Shown here piece after piece: positions 51,925-61,191 of a DNA stretch of 64,000 nucleotides (the stretch's first letter is position 1; the number at the start of each line of letters is the position of its first letter). A model generated the notes under the pieces. That model had not been told where the DNA came from and did no database searches. It saw only the letters and a program-made list of their open reading frames with translations. This DNA is from Bacillota bacterium (GTDB taxonomy: Bacteria; Bacillota; Clostridia; Lachnospirales; Lachnospiraceae). The stretch covers positions 1-64,000 of the forward strand of contig JAEYOY010000032.1 in NCBI GenBank assembly GCA_023411215.1, read 5' to 3'. The position numbers were made by a program, and so were the translations under genes.

Positions 51925-51980
51925 AGGTACCTTGATATTATGATATATCTTTTCTTGAATTTTGTCAAGGTACCTTGATA
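51925..51980. promoter_or_regulatory. Repeated AGGTACCTTGATA operator-like sites
   Basis: AGGTACCTTGATA occurs at 51925-51937 and again at 51968-51980, spaced 43 bp (four helical turns). The second copy is part of a perfect 14-bp palindrome TCAAGGTACCTTGA (51965-51978). They lie between the MarR gene and the divergent CPBP gene and are probable sites for autoregulation by the MarR protein. Confidence 0.65.
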
Positions 51981-52106
51981 TACGGTTTGTTTCTTACTTT
52001 AATCTTTGGGCTTCCGGCAGCTTCCAGCGCCGCAAGCAAATATAATAATATAGTAATGCCTGCAACTTTGTGTTATGATAGTCTCAAAAATAAGTGGGAG
52101 GTTATT

Positions 52107-53084
52107 ATGGATATGAACAAAATGCTTCAAGGGAAGCAAGATCAAGAATCTATTCATCATGGAACGGATCCAAAGCTAGAAACAAAAAGAATTCTGTTAT
52201 TTTTGGCAATTACATTTATTTTTACCTATGCTCTAGAGATAGGAGTGATACGCCCCTTACTTACCGGTGAGGACCAACAGCAAGCAATACTAGGTCAGTC
52301 CTTAATAGGGATGGTAATGTTTATTCCTGCCATTGGTGTTTTACTGACCAGACTGATAACCAAAGAAGGCTTACACAACACACTCCTTCAATTACCACGG
52401 TTTAAGGACAATTGGCGTTATTATCTGTTTGCCTGGTTTGGACCTTCAATATTAACCGCTGCCGGTGCATTAATCTACTTTGCACTCAATCCCGGACAGT
52501 TCGATCCCGAATTATCAAATCTAGCCAAAGCTTATGAGAGCTCCGGTTTAGATATGACCTCATCCCGGTTACAGACCACAATGCTTATTCAGATAGCTAC
52601 CGCCTTCTTTATCGGACCTTTAATCAATGTACTCAATTGCTTTGGTGAGGAATGGGGCTGGAGAGGATATCTTCTCCCAAAAATGAAGAATAAATTCAAA
52701 ATCCTTCTGATGCTTCTCATCAATGGTGTTATCTGGGGTGTATGGCATGCGCCGCTGACTGCTCTCGGTCATAATTACGGCACAAGTTATCCAGGCTTTC
52801 CTTATACCGGAATTCTTGCTATGATCTTCTTCTGTATCGTAATGGGAACTATCTTCTCTTACATAACCATTAAAACCAACAGCTGTATTCCTGCAATCTT
52901 TGCTCACGGAGGACTAAACTCCATTGCTGCGGTAGGAATCTATTACTCCATAGATGGAGGCAATCCTTTCGTAGGACCTTCTCCCACTGGAATTATAGGG
53001 GGCATTGGATTTATTATAGTTGCCCTTGTAATTACAGTTAAACTGGTAAAGGAAGAGAAAAGAAATAACCCTGAAGCTATCTAG
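52107..53084 (+). CDS. CPBP-family intramembrane glutamic endopeptidase
   Basis: A 325-residue membrane protein with about eight hydrophobic segments and the CPBP/Abi motifs: EEWGWRGYL (E181, E182, R186), WHAPLTALGHN (H214) and FAHGGLNS. Family members cut prenylated or other peptides inside the membrane, and some give bacteriocin self-immunity. The ATG at 52107 has GGAGG five bases upstream; the longer frame from 51975 starts inside the operator palindrome and lacks a site. Divergent from the MarR gene, so it may be its target. Confidence 0.88.
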   Translation: MDMNKMLQGKQDQESIHHGTDPKLETKRILLFLAITFIFTYALEIGVIRPLLTGEDQQQAILGQSLIGMVMFIPAIGVLLTRLITKEGLHNTLLQLPRFKDNWRYYLFAWFGPSILTAAGALIYFALNPGQFDPELSNLAKAYESSGLDMTSSRLQTTMLIQIATAFFIGPLINVLNCFGEEWGWRGYLLPKMKNKFKILLMLLINGVIWGVWHAPLTALGHNYGTSYPGFPYTGILAMIFFCIVMGTIFSYITIKTNSCIPAIFAHGGLNSIAAVGIYYSIDGGNPFVGPSPTGIIGGIGFIIVALVITVKLVKEEKRNNPEAI

Positions 53085-53094
53085 GCAAAATAAC

Positions 53095-53180
53095 AGGGGC
53101 TATCGCGAAATAGGTCATGATATGACACTGTCAAGTAGACAGGTTAAATATCAGTCTTGTACTGCGATAGCCCCTTGTAC
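53095..53180. terminator. Bidirectional terminator between CPBP and histidine kinase genes
   Basis: AGGGGCTATCGC (53095-53106) pairs perfectly with GCGATAGCCCCT (53164-53175), followed by TTGTACTTTT on the plus strand. It stands between convergent genes. Confidence 0.8.
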
Positions 53181-53312
53181 TTTTAATTTATATATTCCTT
53201 AACGTTTATTATACTATATTATTTATTATTTCCGTTTCTAAGCTAATCCTTGTACACCATATCCATAATCTGCTTATATATGGTTGGGCGTCATCAATGA
53301 CTAGAATATACG

Positions 53313-56162
53313 TCATACAGACACCTCTTTCCTGCCTACCGCTAATTTCCTGGCTAATTTGTTAATTTCCTCGATGCTCCTGTATAATTGGTCCATCTTC
53401 TCATCCTTTAACTCCTGTCCTGCTTCCATTACTAATGACACAATTTCCTTCGCTCTGATATTCCCGGCGGATCCCTTCAACTGATGAAGATATACCTTGG
53501 TCTCCTCCAACCTTCCAGCCTTTAATAGTTGCTGCACCTTATTAAGGATACTTAGAGCATGTCTGCCAAAATCATCAACTAGTTCTTCCGAATCCTCTCT
53601 ACTAAAATCAACTTCCTCCATTAAGGTACTAACAACTTCTTCAAAATAATTCTCTTCGCTGCTCAAATCACGATTATCGGTTTCCTTGAGAGAATACTTT
53701 TGCAGAATCTCTAACACCTTCTCTTTACTGATCGGCTTACTTATATAATCATCCATCCCTGCTTCATAGCATTTATCTGCATCCCCCTCCATTGCAAATG
53801 CCGTCATAGCGATAATTACCGTATGCTTCTCTTCTCCTTCTTGAATACGGATCTGTCTTGTTGCTTCATAACCATCCATAACAGGCATCTGACAATCCAT
53901 GAATATCAAATCATATTTCTTTATCGTACAGGCCTTGACTGCTTCTTCTCCATTACAAGCTATATCACAGAATAGATTTCGATTCGTTAAGAACTTATCG
54001 AAAAACCTCCTATTTATTTCATTATCTTCAACCAGTAGAATCTTCAACTTTTTATCATAAATAGCTTCATGTATTTCTGATTTGTTCTCCATAGTATAGA
54101 AATTAGATAAAGACTGTTCAACCGCACCTTCCTGTTTTATCAAAGGAATATAAACGTAAAAAGTGCTCCCCTTGCCCTTATCACTGACCACACAGATCTC
54201 ACCACCCATCAGATCTACAAACCTCTTACAGATGGATAACCCAAGACCTGTTCCACCGTATTGTCTAGTCAATGACGAATCCACCTGACTAAAAGGTACG
54301 AATAGCTTCTTCAAATCCTGCTCGTCGATGCCAATACCCGTATCCTGCACCTTAAATAATATAACAATTTCCTTCTCCTCTTCTTTAATCATAGTAACTT
54401 CAACATATATCTCACCGTGAGCAGTGAATTTTATGGCATTACTGACCAAGTTATTAATCACTTGACGAATTCTCATGGGATCACCGACTACTTGCTCCGG
54501 GATACCCTGGCTAATTAACAGCTTAAGCTCTAAATCCTTTTCCTTTGCCCTTACTCCAAATAAGGTAACGGCGCTCTCTATCATCGATCTTAAATGGAAG
54601 GGTATCATCTCCAACCGCATCATTCCCGCCTCAATTTTGGAAGTATCCAGGATATCATTGATAATCGTGATTAAAGAACCCGATGAACATTTAATCATTT
54701 CGATATACTCACGCTCCACAGATGATAAGTTCGAGTCCTCCAGAAGTTGGACATATCCCAATATTCCATTCAAAGGTGTACGAATTTCATGACTCATATT
54801 CGCTAAAAATTGGCTCTTGGCAATATTAGCAGCTTCTGCCTTCTCTTTTGAGCTGATTAGCTCTTCATTACTTTTCTTAAGTTTGTCTACTGCTTTTTCC
54901 AACGCTTTTGTTCTCTCTGCTACCTTTTCCTCCAAATGGATGATATAAGACTGCAAATCATCGGCCATATGATTGAAGGCTTTTGCCAGTTTTCCTATCT
55001 CATCATTGCGGCTTATTTTCGCGCGTCCTGCAAGATCGCCTTTGGAAAACTTATTCGCTGCAAGTACCAGATGATTAACCGGTTTCAATAAATGCGAGGT
55101 AATCTTTATGTAAACAACTATAGAGCACAGGAAAGCGAATACCAATAAAAGTATAGAATTACCAATCTGCCGGTTCATTTCAGCCATAAAAGCTCCTTCC
55201 GGCAATTTGGTGACAACCAACCAGTGTAACCCATAATTATTATATTCCGATATCTTTATATGTAGTTTCTCCCCACCACTGCGTATAACTTGGTTTTTTA
55301 GATTTTCTTCCTTATATTTTCGATATGCTTGTAAAATGGGATCTTCAGATATATTATCTATTGTTATTCGTTCCAAAGCACCTTCAGCTGAAGTAATATA
55401 ATTGGATTGCTTCAGAGAATTAGCAACAATGGCTCCTCCATCTGCTTCAATGATAAATGCTTCTCCCTTTCTCTTATGAACCAACTCACTTAAGTAGGTA
55501 TTCAATCCGGATAAGGTGATGTGAGTTCCAAGTACACCTTGAAGGACTCCTAATTTATATATGGGATATGTAGCAGACAGTACCAGATCTTCTTTGACAA
55601 AATGCTTATATAATGGAGCAAAGGTTGGCATCCCCATCAATTTTGCTGTTTTGTACCATTCTCTTTTTCTTGGGTCAAATTCCCCATAATCTTCTATAAA
55701 TTGATTTTCGGTTAAATCATCCGTTATTGAATAATAAAAAGCATGTCCCTTTGTCTCCGAATTACTATGATAAATCTCTATTTCATTCCTACTATTCCTT
55801 CGCGCTCCATAATACTCCCCATTCTCCATTCCATAACTGACGCTATAGATTTCCTTACTGCTTGTTCTCATTATTCCTGCAAAAAATGGGTCTCTCTCCA
55901 TTGGATTCTGTAGATTGACCGTATTATTTTGGAGACAATAATAATTAGTCTCGTTTATATTAATGGGCATATGTACAATATCATCAATCTCCTTCAGGAT
56001 ATCACTATTCGTATTATTCTCTACCTCTTCTATTGTCCTATCGATAGAACTTCTCCAGGATTGGAAATTCAAGTATGTAAGAGTGCCAACACTGCTTATA
56101 AATGTAAAAATAAAGGTTAAAATGATTAGTTGTTGAATTGATAAACTTCTTTTTATTTTCAT
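53313..56162 (-). CDS. Hybrid sensor histidine kinase (dCache-HAMP-HisKA-HATPase-REC-Hpt)
   Basis: A 949-residue membrane kinase. Order: helix 1 (about 10-31), extracellular double-Cache sensor (about 35-330), helix 2 (333-353), HAMP (355-408), coiled coil, HisKA with His458 (SHEIRTPLNG), HATPase (about 555-675; NAIKFT, DTGIGI, GGTGLGL), receiver with phospho-acceptor Asp756 (IFMDCQMPVMDG) and Hpt with His893 (YLHQLKGSAGN). All phosphorelay residues are present. Start ATG with AAGGAGGGGG upstream. It is divergent from a NarL-type regulator, which may be its output; no separate REC partner lies downstream. Confidence 0.95.
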   Translation of the reverse strand: MKIKRSLSIQQLIILTFIFTFISSVGTLTYLNFQSWRSSIDRTIEEVENNTNSDILKEIDDIVHMPININETNYYCLQNNTVNLQNPMERDPFFAGIMRTSSKEIYSVSYGMENGEYYGARRNSRNEIEIYHSNSETKGHAFYYSITDDLTENQFIEDYGEFDPRKREWYKTAKLMGMPTFAPLYKHFVKEDLVLSATYPIYKLGVLQGVLGTHITLSGLNTYLSELVHKRKGEAFIIEADGGAIVANSLKQSNYITSAEGALERITIDNISEDPILQAYRKYKEENLKNQVIRSGGEKLHIKISEYNNYGLHWLVVTKLPEGAFMAEMNRQIGNSILLLVFAFLCSIVVYIKITSHLLKPVNHLVLAANKFSKGDLAGRAKISRNDEIGKLAKAFNHMADDLQSYIIHLEEKVAERTKALEKAVDKLKKSNEELISSKEKAEAANIAKSQFLANMSHEIRTPLNGILGYVQLLEDSNLSSVEREYIEMIKCSSGSLITIINDILDTSKIEAGMMRLEMIPFHLRSMIESAVTLFGVRAKEKDLELKLLISQGIPEQVVGDPMRIRQVINNLVSNAIKFTAHGEIYVEVTMIKEEEKEIVILFKVQDTGIGIDEQDLKKLFVPFSQVDSSLTRQYGGTGLGLSICKRFVDLMGGEICVVSDKGKGSTFYVYIPLIKQEGAVEQSLSNFYTMENKSEIHEAIYDKKLKILLVEDNEINRRFFDKFLTNRNLFCDIACNGEEAVKACTIKKYDLIFMDCQMPVMDGYEATRQIRIQEGEEKHTVIIAMTAFAMEGDADKCYEAGMDDYISKPISKEKVLEILQKYSLKETDNRDLSSEENYFEEVVSTLMEEVDFSREDSEELVDDFGRHALSILNKVQQLLKAGRLEETKVYLHQLKGSAGNIRAKEIVSLVMEAGQELKDEKMDQLYRSIEEINKLARKLAVGRKEVSV

Positions 56163-56423
56163 AACTTCCCCCTCCTTACATCCCTTAACAATAGCCTATC
56201 CAATAATTCAACTATTCGTCCAATATAATTATACAATATCCTTCCGGCTGAAACAGTACCGATGGTCACAGAAAAATGTGCAATAAGCATATATTATGAA
56301 CGAATTGTCTTAACACTATTTTACATAATTCGATTATTTTATTGTTCAATTTTACAATTTATGTTATTATGCAAGTAATAATACCTACTTTAAGAACTTA
56401 GTTTAAGGACGGGGTGATAAGAT

Positions 56424-57077
56424 TTGAAAGTATTGATAGCAGATGATTACCGATTATTAAGAGATAGCTTCAAAAGCATTATTGAGCAGAATAGTGATAT
56501 TCAAGTAGTAGCCTGCGCCGAAAACGGTGAGGAAGCTTATCGATATTGCGAGAAGTACATGCCGGATCTAGTATTAATGGATATCTTTATGTCTGTGTGC
56601 AATGGCCTGGAAGCAACGAAACTGATTAAGTCAAAATTCCCACATATAAAAATTCTTATCCTTACATCGTCGACAGATGACTTTGATCTATCGGAAGCAT
56701 TTTTTAACGGAGCTGACGGATATCTTCTCAAGGACATTGGGTACGAAGAATTAATACTATCTATCAAAAGTACAGCGGTCGGCCTTGGCGTCATTCAGAG
56801 AGAATTGCTGGGCAATATCATTACCCGAAAAAATAATAACAAAATTGATATTCGTTCTGTAGAATTGGATGGGGTTAAGGTAACCTTAACAAAGAGACAG
56901 CTTGAGATTCTTCAAATGATAGTAAAGGGCTATGATAATAAGCAAATCAGTCAGTCTCTCTATATTGCAGAAGGTACAGTGAAAAACAATGTAACAGAAA
57001 TTATATCAAAATTCAGAGTAAAGGACAGAACTCAGCTTGCTATCTATGCCATTCGGAATAGCGTGGTATCATTATAA
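56424..57077 (+). CDS. NarL/FixJ-family response regulator
   Basis: A 217-residue response regulator: receiver domain with acidic pair D7-D8, phospho-acceptor D53 (VLMDIFM) and Lys near 103 (LLKDIGYEE), then a LuxR-type HTH (TLTKRQLEILQMIVKGYDNKQISQSLYIAEGTVKNNVTEIISKF). The start codon is TTG with GGGGTGA upstream, which may keep expression low. It lies 261 bp from the divergent hybrid kinase and is the likely final receiver of its Hpt domain. Confidence 0.9.
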   Translation: MKVLIADDYRLLRDSFKSIIEQNSDIQVVACAENGEEAYRYCEKYMPDLVLMDIFMSVCNGLEATKLIKSKFPHIKILILTSSTDDFDLSEAFFNGADGYLLKDIGYEELILSIKSTAVGLGVIQRELLGNIITRKNNNKIDIRSVELDGVKVTLTKRQLEILQMIVKGYDNKQISQSLYIAEGTVKNNVTEIISKFRVKDRTQLAIYAIRNSVVSL

Positions 57078-57150
57078 GGATATGATTGCAATGTCAAAAA
57101 CCCATTTCAATATATTGTTTCGTCTATTTACACAATTTCAATCTTTGATT

Positions 57151-57252
57151 GCGTGTTACAGATCATAGTTCATTCGCAACACGTTACGCTTGGATGAAGT
57201 ACCTAGTGGCGACTTCATACAGTTGCTCAATGAACTATAATCTATATCACGC
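57151..57252. repeat. 102-bp palindromic element between convergent genes
   Basis: The ends are 24-bp inverted repeats with four mismatches (left GCGTGTTACAGAT, right ATCTATATCACGC, inner ATAGTTCATT/AATGAACTAT). Inside are CGCAAC/GTTGC and GATGAAGT/ACTTCAT stems, so the whole forms a cruciform. No target duplication could be found and no reading frame is present. It may be a MITE relic or a strong terminator. Confidence 0.6.
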
Positions 57253-57310
57253 TAAGACCTGGGTGTAGACGAGCAAATTGGTGAATGTTGGTTAAGTGAA
57301 TGATTATTTG

Positions 57311-59074
57311 CTACTTCAAAAGATTTAAGTACTCTACCACATCCTCCTCAACACCCTTGGCTTCAATACTTTTGCTGATAATCAAGGCCTCTGTATAGCA
57401 TTGTCTGGCCTGTTCAACCTCCCCTTGAAGAGCAAAGGCCTTTCCGAGACTTAGGTAAAGATTAATCTTATTCTTTCGATTACTGCTCTCCTCCTGAACC
57501 CTTAAAGCCTTGCTATAATAATCCACCGCTTCCTCATATTTATCCAGGGATACCATCAGGTTGCCAAGCTGATACAGTGCTTCGCCCTCGCCCTGCTTAT
57601 ACTCATAGCTGCTACATACCTCTAGGGTTCTTTGGAAGTAGAGGATTGCCTGCTCAATGTCCTTCTGCTTCGCACTCAAAAGTCCAAGATGATTGAGCTG
57701 TAATATCTCACCGACCTTATAATTTGTCATCCGGTATATCTTTAAAGCATCCTGATGAAAACGAGCGGCTTCTTCATAATTACCCTCATCCGCATAGATA
57801 TTACCAATCATACTGAGGGTATTTGCTTGGCCCTGCTTATAGAAAATCTTTGTATGAAGCTTTAATGCCTGCTTACAATAATCCATACCCTTAATCATGT
57901 CTCCTAACAGCCGATAGGTTGATCCCAAATTCAGCAACTGATTCGCTTCCCCCTGGCGTCCACCTATTTCTATATTGATCTGCAATGCCTTCGTAAAATA
58001 CCTGATTGCCTCATCGTACTTTTCCTTCGATGTGTATATATATCCGATATTCGCTAAGGTATTGGCTTCTCCCTGACGGTTGCCGCTTTCACGGTTGATC
58101 TGCAAGGTCTCTAATTGATACTTTAGCTCTTCGCTTTGTATCATATTTTTATAACTCTCATATAGTTCCGGCTGCCTAATTCGAAGCTGCTCCATAAGCT
58201 GTTCCACTACAGATCGGTCCTGGTCTGAAATATCCACATAGATCAGCAGCTCCTTCAACTTTTCAGGCTTCTGGTACTCAGAGGCTTTAATGCATTGAAA
58301 CATAAGATCCACGCGACCTAACACAATCTCTATCGGCATCCCCTCAGAGGCAGAGCCCAAATTGGTATGAAGGAACATCGCAACCTCATAGTGATTATTA
58401 AATTCCTTGCCTGTCTGGCTGACTCGGTTCTTCACTGCCTTCTGGAGTCTCTGCAGTGCTATCTCACCGGCCAACACCAGTCCGTTAAGCTCATCCAGTA
58501 TCTGATACTCTTCATAGGACAGATCACCGCTATAGGGCTTATAGATTAGGTCATGCTCTACCTCTGCCCAGGCATGCATTAAGGCGGATGCGATCTGAAT
58601 CTCGATCACGGTGTCCGCATATCTTACAGTATCCTCGGACAGATCTTTTTCCTTCAGATATACCCTGCAATGAGTTGCCCAATATCCAGAGAAACGTTTT
58701 TGGTAGGGACAGCTCATCGTATCCTCTATAACCTCATTTCCTGGGAATACTCTGCACTCCTTTACTTGAAAATTGGCCTCGATGAATTTCTGTACCTTAA
58801 CCAAATCTCCCGGGAAATACAATGCAATACGGACTCCAGCAAGATCAGCGATATCCTCCTCAATCTCTTCAAAGGATGAGTAGTTCTTTGTTATACTGCG
58901 TTTCTCAAGCTTATCTCTTAATCGATCTACTCTCTTAGCCCTACTGGTTACGATCGTTCGAATACCCATCTGCTCCATATTGGTTTCACATAAATGAGCA
59001 CAGATTCTACCAGCTTCTCTATAAAAATCAATCTTATTCGCATATTGATTCAAAAACTCCTCAATAACCGGCAT
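57311..59074 (-). CDS. RelA/SpoT-domain protein with C-terminal TPR array
   Basis: A 587-residue protein. Residues about 10-215 resemble a RelA/SpoT nucleotidyltransferase (alarmone synthetase) domain: SRAKRVDRLRDKLEKR, EDIADLAGVRIALYF, SGYWATH and EIQIASALMHAWAEVEHDLIYK. No HD hydrolase domain is present. Residues about 330-575 hold six tetratricopeptide repeats (ANTLANIGYIYTSKEKYDEAIRYF type). The usual R-T after EIQI is A-S here. Alarmone synthesis is plausible but unproven. It follows the ABC transporter operon by only 21 bp and is probably its last gene. Confidence 0.82.
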   Translation of the reverse strand: MPVIEEFLNQYANKIDFYREAGRICAHLCETNMEQMGIRTIVTSRAKRVDRLRDKLEKRSITKNYSSFEEIEEDIADLAGVRIALYFPGDLVKVQKFIEANFQVKECRVFPGNEVIEDTMSCPYQKRFSGYWATHCRVYLKEKDLSEDTVRYADTVIEIQIASALMHAWAEVEHDLIYKPYSGDLSYEEYQILDELNGLVLAGEIALQRLQKAVKNRVSQTGKEFNNHYEVAMFLHTNLGSASEGMPIEIVLGRVDLMFQCIKASEYQKPEKLKELLIYVDISDQDRSVVEQLMEQLRIRQPELYESYKNMIQSEELKYQLETLQINRESGNRQGEANTLANIGYIYTSKEKYDEAIRYFTKALQINIEIGGRQGEANQLLNLGSTYRLLGDMIKGMDYCKQALKLHTKIFYKQGQANTLSMIGNIYADEGNYEEAARFHQDALKIYRMTNYKVGEILQLNHLGLLSAKQKDIEQAILYFQRTLEVCSSYEYKQGEGEALYQLGNLMVSLDKYEEAVDYYSKALRVQEESSNRKNKINLYLSLGKAFALQGEVEQARQCYTEALIISKSIEAKGVEEDVVEYLNLLK

Positions 59075-59095
59075 CCAGACCCCTTCCTTTCCTCT

Positions 59096-60076
59096 CTAGC
59101 GCTCTTCTCTGAAGTAAGCCTCCCCCAGGCTGGCTGGAGGCTGATTCTCCTGTTTATTACGTCTGCTGGTAATGATTAATACCAGTATGGTAACAATATA
59201 AGGAAGAACCTTACACAACTCCTGTGTTGCCCGTGTCAGCCCAGGTAGGTAGATATACAGAATATACAATCCTCCGAACAGGAAGGAGCCCCAGATAGCA
59301 TTCGTCGGCTTCCAAAGCGCTAGAATTACCAAAGCAATTGCTAACCATCCCCTGTCGCCAAAGCCGTTATTTGTCCAGGTTCCTCCCAGATATTCCATTA
59401 CAAAATAAAGACCGCCGAGACCTGCGATAGCAGATCCGATTACAGTGGAAACATATTTATATCTAGTCACATTAATCCCTGCCGCATCGGCAGTCGCAGG
59501 ACTTTCTCCAACTGCACGAAGATTTAATCCCCTCCTTGTTTTGGTCAGAAAATAGGTAAGGTACAAAGCCAGAGCAATCGATAAATAAGTTAAAAAACCG
59601 TAAGAAAATAACAGCTTCCCGAGAACCGGTATCCCAGATAGACCGGGTATCATAGCACGATAGGCACCGGCTGTCTTAGCTACCGATATCTGTCCCACAC
59701 CGCCTGCCAACTTCGATATGGAGCCACCAAAGAAATTACCAAAACCCACACCGAATGTCGTTAATGCCAGACCGACCACATTCTGGTTTGCTCTGAGGGT
59801 TATTGTCAGAAAACTGTAGATCAAGCCTCCCAGAGAGGATATAAACACTGCAGCTATAAAAGAAATTAATAAGCCTACGAGGCTATTGGGTACCTCCGAC
59901 GCTTTCTCATAGAAGAAAGCTGCCATCAAACCGGCAATACTACCCATATACATAATTCCTGGGATTCCCAGATTCAAATTGCCGGATTTCTCGGTCATGA
60001 TTTCACCTGAGGCTCCAAACAGGATACTAATGCCCTGACAGATTGCTTTTTGAAGAAAGGTTAATATCAGCTCCAT
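59096..60076 (-). CDS. ABC transporter permease, nucleoside/BMP type (second subunit)
   Basis: A 326-residue permease of the BPD_transp_2 family, about nine helices. It begins FGASGEIMTEKSGNLNLGIPGIMYMGS, the hallmark of the second permease in BMP-type nucleoside importers, comparable to B. subtilis NupQ (YufQ). The EAA-like loop contains NLRAVGESPATADAAGINVTRYKY. Start ATG with AGGAGGAGG upstream, five bases after the first permease. Third transporter gene of the operon. Confidence 0.9.
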   Translation of the reverse strand: MELILTFLQKAICQGISILFGASGEIMTEKSGNLNLGIPGIMYMGSIAGLMAAFFYEKASEVPNSLVGLLISFIAAVFISSLGGLIYSFLTITLRANQNVVGLALTTFGVGFGNFFGGSISKLAGGVGQISVAKTAGAYRAMIPGLSGIPVLGKLLFSYGFLTYLSIALALYLTYFLTKTRRGLNLRAVGESPATADAAGINVTRYKYVSTVIGSAIAGLGGLYFVMEYLGGTWTNNGFGDRGWLAIALVILALWKPTNAIWGSFLFGGLYILYIYLPGLTRATQELCKVLPYIVTILVLIITSRRNKQENQPPASLGEAYFREER

Positions 60077-60081
60077 ATAAT

Positions 60082-61191
60082 CTATGCCTCCTCCTTATGT
60101 TTATGAAAATCCAGTTTATATTGGATGAAGAATTCACAGCCAATCAGAAAAAACAAAATGATTCCGGTGATAATATCCGATGCATTCTCATTTAATCCAT
60201 ACTGGGTTGCAATCTGTATGGAGCCTTGCTGCATGAATACCAGAAACAGAGAAATCACAATCATGGCAACCGGATTAAACTTAGACATCCAAGTAACGAT
60301 GATTGCGGTAAATCCTCTTCCTCCTGCGGTACTGGTGGAAATCGTATGGCTGGCGCCGCTTACTATGATGGTACCGGCAATACCGCAGATTGCGCCGGAG
60401 ATCATCATGGTTCGTAGTATTACCTTGTTCACATTGATACCGGCATACCTTGCCGTGAATTTACTTTCACCCACGACTGCAATTTCATATCCCTGTTTAC
60501 TGTATTTCATATAAAGATGTATGCCTAATGTAAGGGCTAATACAAGGAGGATGTTCAATCCGTAATTGGTTCCCCAAAGCTTTGGAAACCAACCCTTCTT
60601 TGTGGCTGCGTTAATCATTCCGACGGTATTGGAGCCGGTAGGATTCTCCCAGAACACAATGCAGAAGGTAACAAATTGCATGGCCACATAGTTCATCATG
60701 AGGGTAAACAACGTCTCATTCGTATTATAGTAGGCTTTAAAGATTGCAGGAAACAGCCCCCATAAAAGCCCAGCCAGACTGCTTGCCACGATGATTACAA
60801 GGAGTAAAAGCCAGTTAGGCAAAGCTTCACCAAGGTATATCATAACAGCCGCCGCTGCAGCTCCTCCCATCAAAACCTGTCCTTCCGCTCCGATGTTCCA
60901 GAATCTCATCCGAAAGGCCGGAGTCAGACCCACAGCAATAACTAGTAAAGTAAGCGCATCACGGATTGTTACCCATAGACGCCGGTTTGTACCGACCGCT
61001 CCATCGATAATACCAAGATATACCTTCACAGGATTCTGCTTGGTTATCACAACAATAACCAGAGCACATACTACAAGGGAGAAAAGGACTGCTAACAGCC
61101 TGAATTGACATGCTTTTGCTTTTGATATTACATCTCTCTTTGATATTCGTACCAGAGGTTCTTTATTTATTATAGGAATTTCTCTGTTCAT
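60082..61191 (-). CDS. ABC transporter permease, nucleoside/BMP type (first subunit)
   Basis: A 369-residue permease with about ten helices and the family segment FWNIGAEGQVLMGGAAAAAVMI (first-permease hallmark, comparable to NupP/YufP), and YEIAVVGESKFTARYAGINVNKVILRTMM as the cytoplasmic coupling loop. It has an extended basic N-terminus of about 35 residues. Start ATG overlaps the ATPase gene by 29 bp. With the second permease it forms the membrane channel. Confidence 0.9.
   Translation of the reverse strand: MNREIPIINKEPLVRISKRDVISKAKACQFRLLAVLFSLVVCALVIVVITKQNPVKVYLGIIDGAVGTNRRLWVTIRDALTLLVIAVGLTPAFRMRFWNIGAEGQVLMGGAAAAAVMIYLGEALPNWLLLLVIIVASSLAGLLWGLFPAIFKAYYNTNETLFTLMMNYVAMQFVTFCIVFWENPTGSNTVGMINAATKKGWFPKLWGTNYGLNILLVLALTLGIHLYMKYSKQGYEIAVVGESKFTARYAGINVNKVILRTMMISGAICGIAGTIIVSGASHTISTSTAGGRGFTAIIVTWMSKFNPVAMIVISLFLVFMQQGSIQIATQYGLNENASDIITGIILFFLIGCEFFIQYKLDFHKHKEEA

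Noticed and set aside
51975..52106. 44-residue N-terminal extension of the CPBP protein
   Set aside because: It starts inside the operator palindrome without a ribosome site; the ATG at 52107 has GGAGG.
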